Origin: an uncultured Draconibacterium sp.
GTDB taxonomy: Bacteria > Bacteroidota > Bacteroidia > Bacteroidales > Prolixibacteraceae
Assembly (NCBI RefSeq): GCF_913063105.1
Contig: NZ_CAJXYQ010000004.1
Location: 248,001-312,000 of the forward strand
Reading direction: 5' to 3'
DNA: 64,000 nt
Part shown: positions 54,986 through 63,106 of the stretch, piece by piece
Position numbering within the stretch: position 1 is the first letter of the stretch
Layout of the letters: each line of letters begins with the position of its first letter
The notes under the pieces: model-generated
Databases searched by the model: none
The model's input: only the letters and a program-made list of their open reading frames with translations
Told to the model about the DNA's origin: nothing
Made by a program: the position numbers and the translations under genes

Positions 54986-55486
54986 ATGAGAAAAAATCGA
55001 ACTTTCCTGCTGATTATTTGCACAACACTTTTAATCACAGCCTGTTCCACTCCTGAATATATTCACGATACCTCAAGCTATGAACGCCAGAAAGAACTGC
55101 ACAACAGTCGCGGTGGAAATGTTTTTGTTGATGTAATGTCTGGCATAGGATCTGTATTTGTTGCGGCCATGCTCGATTGCGAGGTCGATTATGTACCTTC
55201 CGATCAGGAATTTAAAAAGCTAAAACTGATAAATCCGACCAGCGATACTCTTTACGTAAATATGCTTACTGACCTGGTTTGGGACAATGAAAATTATTGC
55301 GATTTTATGGATATTCGAATTCCACCCAAATTGCATTGTAAAGTAGTGGTGCCTATGCATGCAGCCTATCATTTATATTTCAGTAATACGCCACAAAGCG
55401 ATGATGACGAAATGATACAAATTTATACTACCGATGTAAAACGATTCACGCTTTATCCGGGAATGACACAATCTGCCGAGAACTAA
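54986..55486 (+). CDS. Small lipoprotein, function unknown
   Basis: The longest frame opens at 54914, but the ATG at 54986 begins a lipoprotein signal (MRKNRTFLLI, Cys20 in LLITAC), giving 166 residues. The mature part has a charged stretch, a short hydrophobic segment (VFVDVMSGIGSVFVAAML, about 44-61) and a beta-rich C-terminal half (KLINPTSDTLYVNMLTDLVW). I do not recognise the family. Its neighbour downstream is a 70-residue membrane protein. Confidence 0.65.
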   Translation: MRKNRTFLLIICTTLLITACSTPEYIHDTSSYERQKELHNSRGGNVFVDVMSGIGSVFVAAMLDCEVDYVPSDQEFKKLKLINPTSDTLYVNMLTDLVWDNENYCDFMDIRIPPKLHCKVVVPMHAAYHLYFSNTPQSDDDEMIQIYTTDVKRFTLYPGMTQSAEN

Positions 55487-55575
55487 TTTCTTTTATAAAA
55501 AATATCAGGGACATAAATTTAATCATTGACATTGAAATTCCCTTTTTGTAAATTGTTGTATAAAAAAAGGGTAAG

Positions 55576-55788
55576 ATGAAAAGAAGGAAGTATAGTATTT
55601 GGGCAGTCACAAGTGTGATTATTGTTTTAACTGCAACTGTTCTGCTCTTCCCCGTGGCATCAAATAATCATAAACTTTATAGCATTGTTCTGTACGCGTC
55701 TATAAGCATAGTAGTGTTTATGCTCCTATTTCTAATTTGGTTAAATATTTTCGCAACATCCAATAATAAAAAGCCTGTTCAAAAGTAG
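55576..55788 (+). CDS. Small two-helix membrane protein, function unknown
   Basis: The 70-residue protein has two membrane helices (about 8-28 and 36-57) between basic ends (MKRRKYSIW and NKKPVQK). Nothing in it suggests a reaction. The start follows an A-rich and GGG-containing stretch; the frame is clean. It lies between an orphan lipoprotein gene and the convergent MerR gene. Its reality as a gene is likely but not certain because it is short. Confidence 0.5.
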   Translation: MKRRKYSIWAVTSVIIVLTATVLLFPVASNNHKLYSIVLYASISIVVFMLLFLIWLNIFATSNNKKPVQK

Positions 55789-55807
55789 AGGGCTATTAAT
55801 GTAAAGC

Positions 55808-56686
55808 TTAGCCCAGGTATTTTTTAAACTCACTTACATCTTTAACCACCTTAAAATTGCGCGGTAATTTGGGTTCCAGTTCACGCACCTGCCAACCGGT
55901 AATAAAAACTTTTTGCTGTTGATAAACATTTTTCAGTTTGGCCAGGTATTGTTCCAACTCCTCTTTTGGCAAAGGGCTTATAAAAGCTGTAAAAACAAAG
56001 TCAATTTTTACGTGCAACTGCATTTTTTCCAAATCGTTAAACGGCACAAACTGACCTAAATAAATAACGTTATAACCGGCTTTTCCGGCCAAATACGAGT
56101 AAAACAACAGGCTTAACTCATGCAATTCATTATCGGGCAAATAAAACAACATATTCTTGCCTTTGTGCATGGTAACTTCAAGCGAATCAATTGCTGCAAT
56201 TAATTTCTGCCGGATCAAATGTGTTACATAATGCTCCTGTGCCGGAAAAATTGATCCAACCTGCCAGTAGGTACCAATGCGTTCAAATAGTCCGAAAAAT
56301 ATTTTTTGCATGGCATCTTCCAATCCATATTTTTCCAGAATTTCCTGAACTAAAGAATAAAAGTTAACATTGTCAAAATTTACCATGTAAAGCAACAGGC
56401 GGTCAACGTACGATGCATCGGTATTTTTCGATTGAGCAACATCCAGCACTGTTTCCTTAATAGTATCCTCTTCCCAAACGGCAACTTTCGATATTTTATA
56501 ACCGTTGCGAACCAAAAGCGATATGTTTAACATTCGTTTTAAATCATTGTCGGTGTAATACCTTATGTTGGTATCCGTTCGTTCGGGTTTTAATAAATCG
56601 TATCTTTTCTCCCATATCCGTATGGTATGAGCTTTAATGCCTGATAACGTTTCCAGGTCTTTTATTGAATATCCCTCTGTTTTCAT
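55808..56686 (-). CDS. MerR-family regulator with B12-binding domain, CarH-like
   Basis: The 292-residue protein has a MerR winged helix (about 5-70, YSIKDLETLSGIKAHTIRIW) followed by a cobalamin-binding unit. Trp141 and Glu151-His152 fit the W-x9-E-H motif of the CarH photoreceptor group, where the His holds the light-sensitive adenosylcobalamin from above. Lower ligand His189 sits in DNELHELS, a variant of D-x-H-x-x-G. So a B12-dependent light or B12 sensor is plausible; loss of the Gly in the second motif leaves some doubt. No photolyase or carotenoid gene is adjacent. The divergent gene is the isoaspartyl peptidase. Confidence 0.85.
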   Translation of the reverse strand: MKTEGYSIKDLETLSGIKAHTIRIWEKRYDLLKPERTDTNIRYYTDNDLKRMLNISLLVRNGYKISKVAVWEEDTIKETVLDVAQSKNTDASYVDRLLLYMVNFDNVNFYSLVQEILEKYGLEDAMQKIFFGLFERIGTYWQVGSIFPAQEHYVTHLIRQKLIAAIDSLEVTMHKGKNMLFYLPDNELHELSLLFYSYLAGKAGYNVIYLGQFVPFNDLEKMQLHVKIDFVFTAFISPLPKEELEQYLAKLKNVYQQQKVFITGWQVRELEPKLPRNFKVVKDVSEFKKYLG

Positions 56687-56713
56687 CTTAAAAATATTTT
56701 TGTCATTAATGGC

Positions 56714-56731
56714 GTTAATTATTGTGTTAAC
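56714..56731. promoter_or_regulatory. Candidate operator of the CarH-like regulator
   Basis: GTTAA-N8-TTAAC is an exact inverted repeat located 28 bases upstream of the MerR-type start and in the divergent region to the asparaginase gene. MerR-type regulators commonly bind such dyads and repress themselves. It is short and could be chance in AT-rich DNA. Confidence 0.35.
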
Positions 56732-56880
56732 AACTGCAGGCTTTATTTTGTTTAACCTTGAAACTACAAATAATAAACAAAAATAAACAAAATGCTTTAT
56801 TAAAATTAATTTTGAAAGATTATGGTCTCAATTCAGTAAGGTTCTGTTTTTTCTTTCATTTTTGTATTAAAATTTCATTT

Positions 56881-57861
56881 ATGAAAAAACGAATATTGTT
56901 TTTTGTGGCACTGTTACTCGTTTTTATTCTGCCGGCGCACGGAAAGGAATATGCCATTGTTATTCATGGCGGTGCAGGAGTAATGGCTAAGGATAAAATG
57001 AATGAAGAAAGTAGATTGAGGTATAAAGAAAAACTTAATGAAGCGCTGATGCTAGGCGAAAAATTATTAAAAGAGGGGAAATCGGCTACTGACGTGGTGG
57101 TACAGGTGATTAATGTTTTAGAAGATTCGCCCTTGTTTAATGCCGGAAAAGGTGCAGTTTTCACACATGATGGTTTTAACGAACTTGACGCCTCAATTAT
57201 GGAAGGAAAAACATTAAATGCCGGAGCCATTGCCGGTGTTCGCGATGTTAAAAATCCGATAAATGCAGCACGCGAAGTAATGCAAAACTCAGAACATGTG
57301 ATGTTAAGCGGCGAGGGAGCTTCAGCATTTGCCCGGCAACAAGGGCTGGAGCTGGTTCCCAATAGCTATTTTTACACCGAACGGCGCTATAAATCGTTAC
57401 AACAGATACTTAAACACGAGCGCCAGAATACACCAAATGATAAAACCGGCACGGTTGGCTGCGTTATTCTCGACAGCTATGGGAATTTATGTGCCGGAAC
57501 TTCAACAGGTGGAATGACCAACAAAAAATATGGCCGAATTGGCGACTCTCCCATTATCGGAGCCGGTACCTATGCCAATAATAAAACATGTGCTGTATCC
57601 TGCACCGGACATGGCGAATACTACATTCGGCTGGGTTTTGCACGCGACATATCGGCCATGATGGAATACCAAAACCTTAGCGTTGGCGAAGCCTGTAAAA
57701 AGGAAATTGAAAAATTAAGCGAACTGAATGGTACCGGAGGTGTTATTGCTGTTGACGCTTACGGCAACGTGGCCATGGAGTTTAACACCAGCGGAATGTT
57801 TCGTGGATTTATTAAATCATCAGGCGAAAAAGAAATTGCTATTTTTAACGACGAAAATTAA
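56881..57861 (+). CDS. Isoaspartyl peptidase / L-asparaginase (Ntn-hydrolase)
   Basis: The ATG at 56881 was chosen because it starts a signal peptide (MKKRILFFVA..PAHG), giving 326 residues; the longest frame opens 41 codons earlier without a clear reason. The protein is made as a precursor that cuts itself before Thr191 in DKTGTVGCV, which becomes the nucleophile. IVIHGGAGVM, FNAGKGAVFTHDG and GAGTYANN are family motifs. It hydrolyses isoaspartyl dipeptides and L-asparagine, here outside the cytoplasm. Next gene on the same strand is a BatA protein, 40 bp away. Confidence 0.94.
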   Translation: MKKRILFFVALLLVFILPAHGKEYAIVIHGGAGVMAKDKMNEESRLRYKEKLNEALMLGEKLLKEGKSATDVVVQVINVLEDSPLFNAGKGAVFTHDGFNELDASIMEGKTLNAGAIAGVRDVKNPINAAREVMQNSEHVMLSGEGASAFARQQGLELVPNSYFYTERRYKSLQQILKHERQNTPNDKTGTVGCVILDSYGNLCAGTSTGGMTNKKYGRIGDSPIIGAGTYANNKTCAVSCTGHGEYYIRLGFARDISAMMEYQNLSVGEACKKEIEKLSELNGTGGVIAVDAYGNVAMEFNTSGMFRGFIKSSGEKEIAIFNDEN

Positions 57862-57901
57862 TAAAGCCCGTTAACCATTAGAAGGGGCAGACAGAACTGA
57901 C

Positions 57902-59953
57902 ATGAAATTTTTATACCCTACATTTTTATTCGCCTTACTGGCCATTGCCATTCCGGTAATCATTCATCTGTTTAGCTTTAAACGCTACAAAACGGTGTAC
58001 TTTAGTAATGTTAGTTTTTTAAAAGACATTAAAAAAGAATCGAAAAAAAAATCGAGACTGAAACAATTGCTCATACTGGCCGCACGTATTCTTACCATTA
58101 TTTTTTTAGTGTTTGCCTTTGCCCAGCCCTTTATTCCGGCTAATCGCGATTCGCAAAAAAGCAATCAGCAACTGGTAGCCGTTTATATTGACAATTCATT
58201 TTCGATGAATGCCCTGTCGGAGCATGGGCAATTGCTTGAGGTCGCGCGTAACAAGGCCCTGGAGATTTGTATGGCCTACCCTCCCGGCACCAAATTTCGG
58301 TTATTTACCAACGACTTGAATCCTAAGCACCAGCATATTTTTAACAAAGAGCAGTTTATCCAACAGGTTTCAGGCATTCAGTCCAGTCCAACGGTTGTTC
58401 CCTTATCGTTAATTTACAATCGTTTTGCCAACGAAATAGAAAACGGTGCAGATAAAAACCTATACCTGATTTCCGATTTTCAGCGCAGTATTTCCGACAT
58501 TCATAATTTTTCCACTGCCGATATTTTTAGTTACTACCTGCCACTTGTGCCAAACGAGGTCGCGAACCTTTACATCGATTCATGCTGGGTTGAAATTCCA
58601 TCGCACCGCCTGGGACAGGAAGAAAATATGTTTGTACGGATTAAAAATGTATCGAAGCAAAATTACCAGAATTTACCGCTTAAATTATTTCTAAACGACT
58701 CGATAAAATCGATTACCAACTTTTCGGTTGAAGCACAAAACGAAGTGGTTACAAACCTGAAATACAACAACACCAGCAGCGGCATTCAGTTAGGAAAAAT
58801 TGAAATTACAGATTACCCTTTTACCCACGACAACAATTGGTACATTAGCTACTTTGTTGAACCCCGTTTAAAAGCACTTGCACTATACGATAACAATACG
58901 GAATCGAAAGAAGGATTAAGCTACCTAAAGGCACTTTTTGCTAACGACGAATATGTTCAGCTTGATGAAATGAACCGTCAAAACCTTCAGGTTAATAAAC
59001 TTGGCGAGTACAATACTATTTTTCTGCTAAACATCGATAACTTTTCGAGCGGACTGTTAAACCAGCTCGAAACTGTTGTTTCCAACGGTACCTCAGTTAC
59101 ACTTTTCCCGGTTATGTTGAGGAACCCGGAGCCAATCAATAATTTTCTGTCCATTTTTAAAGCCAACCAAATCGTAAGTATCGATTCAACAAAACAGGAT
59201 ATCGCATCCATTGATTTTGAGAATAAATTTTACGCTGAAGTATTTAAAAAACGGGAGAAGAATCCTGTGCTTCCAAAAATTAACGGGCACTATAGGTTTG
59301 CCGGAAGCACACAATCTGATGAACAAACTTTACTGGCATTTCAGAATGGAGACAAAGCCCTGTCGCAAATTAATTATGGCGATGGAAAGGTTTGGGTTTT
59401 TGCCTTCCCCTTAGCTAAAACAAACGAATTGTTTGCGCGCGACATACTTTTTGTTCCTACCCTTTACAATATTGTTTTAAACAGTTTGGCAAAACAGGAA
59501 ATTGCATTTACTGTAGGTAAAAACACTTTTTACACTATCCCAAGAAACCGGCAAATTGATTTAAATGCCACACTTGAAATTGCCCATTCTTCTTCTGAAG
59601 AAAACTTTATACCTGCTAAAAGTAACTTCGGCAGAACTGTTCGTTTAGAGTTCGACGATAAAATAAAAACCGATGGCCATTACCTGGTAAAAAATGGCAT
59701 GCAAACCATTGCCTCTTTAGCGTTCAACTTTAACCGTTTAGAGTCGGATTTACGCTATTTTAACGCCACCGAACTTGAAAACCGTTTACAAGACGCGCAA
59801 TTAACCAATGCCACACTTATTCGGGAGGTTCAGCGAAATTTTACCGAAATATTTGACGATTTGCAAAATGGAAAACAGTTGTGGAAATGGTGTATTTTGC
59901 TGGCCCTGCTGTTTATTGTTGCCGAAGTACTACTTTCGCGGTTTTGGAAATAA
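57902..59953 (+). CDS. BatA-domain membrane protein
   Basis: The 683-residue protein starts with the BatA N-terminal domain (about 1-80: two membrane helices with FLFALLAIAIPVIIHLFSFK and LKQLLILAARILTIIFLVFA), then a VWA-like domain with a complete metal site pattern (Asp97-x-Ser99-x-Ser101 in DNSFSMNAL). A long beta-rich periplasmic part (about 230-655) and a C-terminal helix (about 660-678) follow. Similar proteins occur in BatA/BatB aerotolerance operons with a MoxR ATPase, but no such genes are adjacent, so it is an orphan. The exact role is unknown. Confidence 0.85.
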   Translation: MKFLYPTFLFALLAIAIPVIIHLFSFKRYKTVYFSNVSFLKDIKKESKKKSRLKQLLILAARILTIIFLVFAFAQPFIPANRDSQKSNQQLVAVYIDNSFSMNALSEHGQLLEVARNKALEICMAYPPGTKFRLFTNDLNPKHQHIFNKEQFIQQVSGIQSSPTVVPLSLIYNRFANEIENGADKNLYLISDFQRSISDIHNFSTADIFSYYLPLVPNEVANLYIDSCWVEIPSHRLGQEENMFVRIKNVSKQNYQNLPLKLFLNDSIKSITNFSVEAQNEVVTNLKYNNTSSGIQLGKIEITDYPFTHDNNWYISYFVEPRLKALALYDNNTESKEGLSYLKALFANDEYVQLDEMNRQNLQVNKLGEYNTIFLLNIDNFSSGLLNQLETVVSNGTSVTLFPVMLRNPEPINNFLSIFKANQIVSIDSTKQDIASIDFENKFYAEVFKKREKNPVLPKINGHYRFAGSTQSDEQTLLAFQNGDKALSQINYGDGKVWVFAFPLAKTNELFARDILFVPTLYNIVLNSLAKQEIAFTVGKNTFYTIPRNRQIDLNATLEIAHSSSEENFIPAKSNFGRTVRLEFDDKIKTDGHYLVKNGMQTIASLAFNFNRLESDLRYFNATELENRLQDAQLTNATLIREVQRNFTEIFDDLQNGKQLWKWCILLALLFIVAEVLLSRFWK

Positions 59954-59971
59954 AGTAACTGTCATAAAATT

Positions 59972-60009
59972 ATTGGGTTTTACCCATAAACCGGAAAATT
60001 AGATTCCGG
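59972..60009. other. Two small stem-loops after the BatA gene
   Basis: TTGGGTTTTACCCAT folds at 59973-59987, and CCGGAA/TTCCGG (59991-59996 with 60004-60009) folds next to it. No T run follows, so these are weak terminator candidates only. Confidence 0.3.
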
Positions 60010-60075
60010 CAGCCGGCTTCCCCTGTTCTTCAAAAAACTGACATTTCTCACTGCTATTTAACACCAGTATTTGAG

Positions 60076-60106
60076 TTGCTTTTTCAATTCAAAAGTCGTA
60101 TTTCTG
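60076..60106 (+). promoter_or_regulatory. Possible rocD promoter
   Basis: TTG at 60076-60078 and TATTTCTG at 60099-60106 (one base from TAnnTTTG) are 20 bases apart, with the ATG at 60129. Confidence 0.4.
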
Positions 60107-60128
60107 CATTAAAATTAAACAAGAGAAC

Positions 60129-61352
60129 ATGACTAAAATGACAACGGCAGATTACATGGCCAAAGAAGATAAATTTGGCGCACACAACTACCATCCGCTT
60201 CCGGTTGTACTTTCAAAAGGAGAAGGAGTATTTGTTTGGGATGTTGAAGGAAAAAAATATTTCGACTTTTTAGCTGCTTACTCAGCTGTAAACCAGGGAC
60301 ATTGTCACCCAAAAATTATTGATGCACTTACGCAGCAGGCCAAAACACTGGCATTAACATCGCGGGCATTTTACAACGATGTATTGGGCGAATGGGAAGA
60401 GTACATGACCAGGTTGTTTGGCTACGACAAAATGCTTCCGATGAACTCGGGTGCCGAAGCCGATGAAACAGCGCTGAAACTGGTAAGAAAATGGGCCTAT
60501 AAGGTAAAAGGCATACCTGCTAACGAGGCAAAAATTGTGGTTTGCGATGGTAATTTCCACGGACGTACCATCACCATCATTTCCATGTCAAGCGATCCGG
60601 ATGCTTACACCCATTACGGACCTTACACGCCAGGCTTTGTGAACATACCTTATAACGACATTGAACGACTGGAGAAAGAATTGCAAGACCCAAATGTAGC
60701 CGGATTTTTAGTGGAACCCATACAAGCTGAGGCCGGAGTTTATGTTCCGGAAGATGGCTACCTGAAAAAAGCCAGGGAGCTTTGTAAAAAATACAATGTT
60801 TTATTTGTTGCAGACGAAGTACAAACCGGACTGGCACGTACCGGTAAAATGTTGGCATGCGACCACGAAAATGTACGCCCGGATATCCTGGTACTTGGAA
60901 AAGCAGTTTCAGGTGGAATTTATCCGGTGTCGTGCGTACTTGCCGACGATGAAATTATGCTGACCATAAAACCGGGCGAGCACGGCAGCACCTACGGGGG
61001 CAACCCTATTGCCGGAAAAGTGGCCATGGCCGCTATTGATGTTATAAAAGATGAAGGCCTGGTAGAAAACGCTGAACGTCTTGGCGAAATTTTCAGAAAA
61101 GAAATGAAGTCAATCGACTCGCCACTTATTGAAGTGGTTCGCGGAAAAGGCTTACTAAATGCGGTTGCAATTAAACCAACCAACGGCAAAACGGCCTGGG
61201 ATGTGTGCCTGGCATTAAAAGAAAACGGCTTAATAGCCAAACCAACGCACGAACACATTATCCGTTTTACGCCACCACTGGTTATTACCGAAGAACAAAT
61301 GATGGAAGCCATTGCCATCATTAAAAAAACGATAAAACAATTTGAGGTTTAA
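60129..61352 (+). CDS. rocD: Ornithine--oxo-acid transaminase
   Basis: The 407-residue class III PLP aminotransferase turns ornithine into glutamate semialdehyde. Signatures are [25 protein letters not shown] N-terminus ([11 protein letters not shown]), [47 protein letters not shown], and PLP-binding Lys258 in [13 protein letters not shown], all characteristic of ornithine aminotransferase more than of acetylornithine enzymes. Length is right. Monocistronic, ending at a strong bidirectional terminator shared with oxyR. Confidence 0.95.
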   Translation: MTKMTTADYMAKEDKFGAHNYHPLPVVLSKGEGVFVWDVEGKKYFDFLAAYSAVNQGHCHPKIIDALTQQAKTLALTSRAFYNDVLGEWEEYMTRLFGYDKMLPMNSGAEADETALKLVRKWAYKVKGIPANEAKIVVCDGNFHGRTITIISMSSDPDAYTHYGPYTPGFVNIPYNDIERLEKELQDPNVAGFLVEPIQAEAGVYVPEDGYLKKARELCKKYNVLFVADEVQTGLARTGKMLACDHENVRPDILVLGKAVSGGIYPVSCVLADDEIMLTIKPGEHGSTYGGNPIAGKVAMAAIDVIKDEGLVENAERLGEIFRKEMKSIDSPLIEVVRGKGLLNAVAIKPTNGKTAWDVCLALKENGLIAKPTHEHIIRFTPPLVITEEQMMEAIAIIKKTIKQFEV

Positions 61353-61371
61353 AACACCTGCTAAATATTAA

Positions 61372-61408
61372 AAATGCCGCATGAAACAATTCATGCGGCA
61401 TTTTTTTA
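61372..61408. terminator. Bidirectional terminator between rocD and oxyR
   Basis: AAATGCCGCATGAA pairs perfectly with TTCATGCGGCATTT over a four-base loop, with A and T runs on either side. Confidence 0.92.
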
Positions 61409-61421
61409 AAAGTTGTTTTGT

Positions 61422-62345
61422 TTACAAACGTATGGTAAACTTTTTTAAACGTTCGTTTAGCATCCCCTCCGGAATAATTGTTTTAAATGCTTCCCCCACA
61501 ATATTTAACAGTCGCTCTTTTACAAAGTTTTTATGAATAACAATTGAAACCTCGCGAATGGCCGGCGGATTATTAATCTCTCTAACATTTTGCCGTTGCC
61601 CTTCAGTTAGCAGGGGCAAGTGTAACTCCGGAATCAGTGTGTAACCGCCATTGATGTCAACAATGCGCACCAGTGTTTCAATACTGCCTGCTTCAAAAAC
61701 ATGAGTGTACGGAATACTAGCCGAACAGAAATTAAATACCTGGTCGCGTAAACAATGGCCTTCTTCCAATACCCACAATTTTTCCTGAGGCATATTTTCG
61801 GGGTGTAAAGGAACATCTTTAAGCGGATGATCTGCAGAAAAATAAGCATAGAAGCGCTCGTAAAAAAGCGGAATCTCCAAAAAATCGGGTTGATCGAGTG
61901 GAGTTGCCGCAATAAACATATCAACCGAATCTTTTTTTAATGCTTCAATCAACGTGGCTGTATTCATTTCCGACATGGTAAGCTTTACGGAGTCACACTT
62001 CTCTGAAAAAACCTGAATAAACCGGGGTACCAAATATGTCGCTAATGTTGGTATAACGCCAATATGCAACGAACCACTTAAGGTATCGGTCTCATTCAAA
62101 ACAATTTCTCCTATTTTTCGAATCTCTGTCAGTGCGCGCTCAGCCTGTTCAATAATTTTTTCACCAATTGAGGTAGGAGCAACGGGATGTTTCGACCGAT
62201 CGAAAATCTCAATATTCAATTCCGATTCCAGTTTCTGAATCATGGTACTAAGTGTTGGTTGCGTAACCCCGCATTTTTTTGAGGCTGTTACAAAATGCCG
62301 GTATTTATTAAGGGCCAGTATGTACTCTAATTGCTGCAGTGTCAT
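61422..62345 (-). CDS. oxyR: OxyR-type LysR regulator of the peroxide response
   Basis: The ATG at 62345 is used because the protein then begins MTLQQLEYILALNKYRHF, the normal LysR start; the longest frame adds 20 codons that run into the control region. The 307-residue protein has a winged helix (1-60) and an effector domain with the two redox Cys of OxyR, Cys198 in LEEGHCLRDQ and Cys207 in FNFCSAS, matching Cys199/Cys208 of E. coli. Peroxide joins them in a disulfide and turns the protein into an activator. It is divergent from ahpC, its expected target. Confidence 0.95.
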   Translation of the reverse strand: MTLQQLEYILALNKYRHFVTASKKCGVTQPTLSTMIQKLESELNIEIFDRSKHPVAPTSIGEKIIEQAERALTEIRKIGEIVLNETDTLSGSLHIGVIPTLATYLVPRFIQVFSEKCDSVKLTMSEMNTATLIEALKKDSVDMFIAATPLDQPDFLEIPLFYERFYAYFSADHPLKDVPLHPENMPQEKLWVLEEGHCLRDQVFNFCSASIPYTHVFEAGSIETLVRIVDINGGYTLIPELHLPLLTEGQRQNVREINNPPAIREVSIVIHKNFVKERLLNIVGEAFKTIIPEGMLNERLKKFTIRL

Positions 62346-62347
62346 AA

Positions 62348-62364
62348 TATTGATTCTATCAATA
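62348..62364. promoter_or_regulatory. Probable OxyR operator
   Basis: TATTGATTCTATCAATA is a perfect seven-base inverted repeat with a three-base centre and fits the T-N11-A pattern of LysR-type sites. Its centre is about 64 bases before the estimated ahpC start of transcription, the usual place for a LysR activator site, and it overlaps the start of oxyR, which allows self-repression. Confidence 0.65.
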
Positions 62365-62372
62365 CAAATATA
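62365..62372 (-). promoter_or_regulatory. oxyR -7 promoter element
   Basis: TATATTTG on the minus strand fits TAnnTTTG, directly next to the palindrome, and leaves a leader of about 15 bases to the oxyR ATG. The -33 element is weak. Confidence 0.5.
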
Positions 62373-62383
62373 CATTTTATCTG

Positions 62384-62415
62384 TTTGATTAATACGAAAA
62401 CACACATTATGTTTG
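62384..62415 (+). promoter_or_regulatory. ahpC promoter
   Basis: TTTG at 62384-62387 and TATGTTTG at 62408-62415 are 20 bases apart, an exact match to the Bacteroidota -33/-7 pattern. The ATG at 62471 gives a leader of about 50 bases. Confidence 0.75.
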
Positions 62416-62470
62416 CAACAGAAATTATTGAAAAAGACAAATAATCAATTAAAAATTAAAATTAGAAACT

Positions 62471-63034
62471 ATGTCACAAATTGGAAAACAAGTAGTAGAT
62501 TTTGAGGTACAAGCGTTTGTAAATAACGATTTTAAAACCGTAAAAAAAGAAGACGTTCTGGGAAAATGGTCGGTATTTTTCTTTTATCCGGCGGATTTCA
62601 CCTTCGTTTGCCCCACCGAATTAGAAGACCTGGCAAACAAATACGACGAATTTAAAGCTACCGGCGCTGAAATTTATTCGGTTTCAACCGATACTCATTT
62701 TGTTCATAAAGCATGGCACGACACTTCAGAAACCATCAAAAAAATCAACTACCCCATGTTGGCCGACCCAACGGGTGTTTTAACACGCGGATTTGATGTA
62801 ATGATTGAAGAAGCAGGTTTGGCTGAGCGTGGAACCTTTATTGTAAATCCACAAGGCGAAATTGTTGCGTATGAAGTGGTTGCAGGCAACGTAGGAAGAA
62901 ATGCCGACGAACTGCTTCGCCGCTTAAAAGCACTGCAGTTTGTTGCCGAACATCCGTCGGAAGTTTGTCCGGCAAAATGGGAAGAAGGCCAAAAAACATT
63001 AGAACCCAGCATTGATCTTGTTGGAGTGATTTAA
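62471..63034 (+). CDS. ahpC: Alkyl hydroperoxide reductase peroxiredoxin
   Basis: The 187-residue typical 2-Cys peroxiredoxin has peroxidatic Cys47 in DFTFVCPTELEDL and resolving Cys166 in SEVCPAKWEEGQ. It reduces hydrogen peroxide and organic peroxides and is reduced again by AhpF, whose gene is next. The row oxyR < > ahpC-ahpF and the operator upstream point to peroxide-induced expression. Length and motifs are as in other bacteria. Confidence 0.97.
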   Translation: MSQIGKQVVDFEVQAFVNNDFKTVKKEDVLGKWSVFFFYPADFTFVCPTELEDLANKYDEFKATGAEIYSVSTDTHFVHKAWHDTSETIKKINYPMLADPTGVLTRGFDVMIEEAGLAERGTFIVNPQGEIVAYEVVAGNVGRNADELLRRLKALQFVAEHPSEVCPAKWEEGQKTLEPSIDLVGVI

Positions 63035-63066
63035 TCATACGCCATTTAAAGAAATCGAAAAAACCA

Positions 63067-63089
63067 GGAGCAGCATTTTCGGCTGCTCC
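63067..63089 (+). other. Stem-loop between ahpC and ahpF
   Basis: GGAGCAGC pairs perfectly with GCTGCTCC over a seven-base loop. It is followed by TTCAAAAAA and not by a T run, so it is more likely a partial terminator or an mRNA-stabilising hairpin that lets ahpC exceed ahpF. Confidence 0.5.
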
Positions 63090-63106
63090 TTCAAAAAACC
63101 AAAGTC

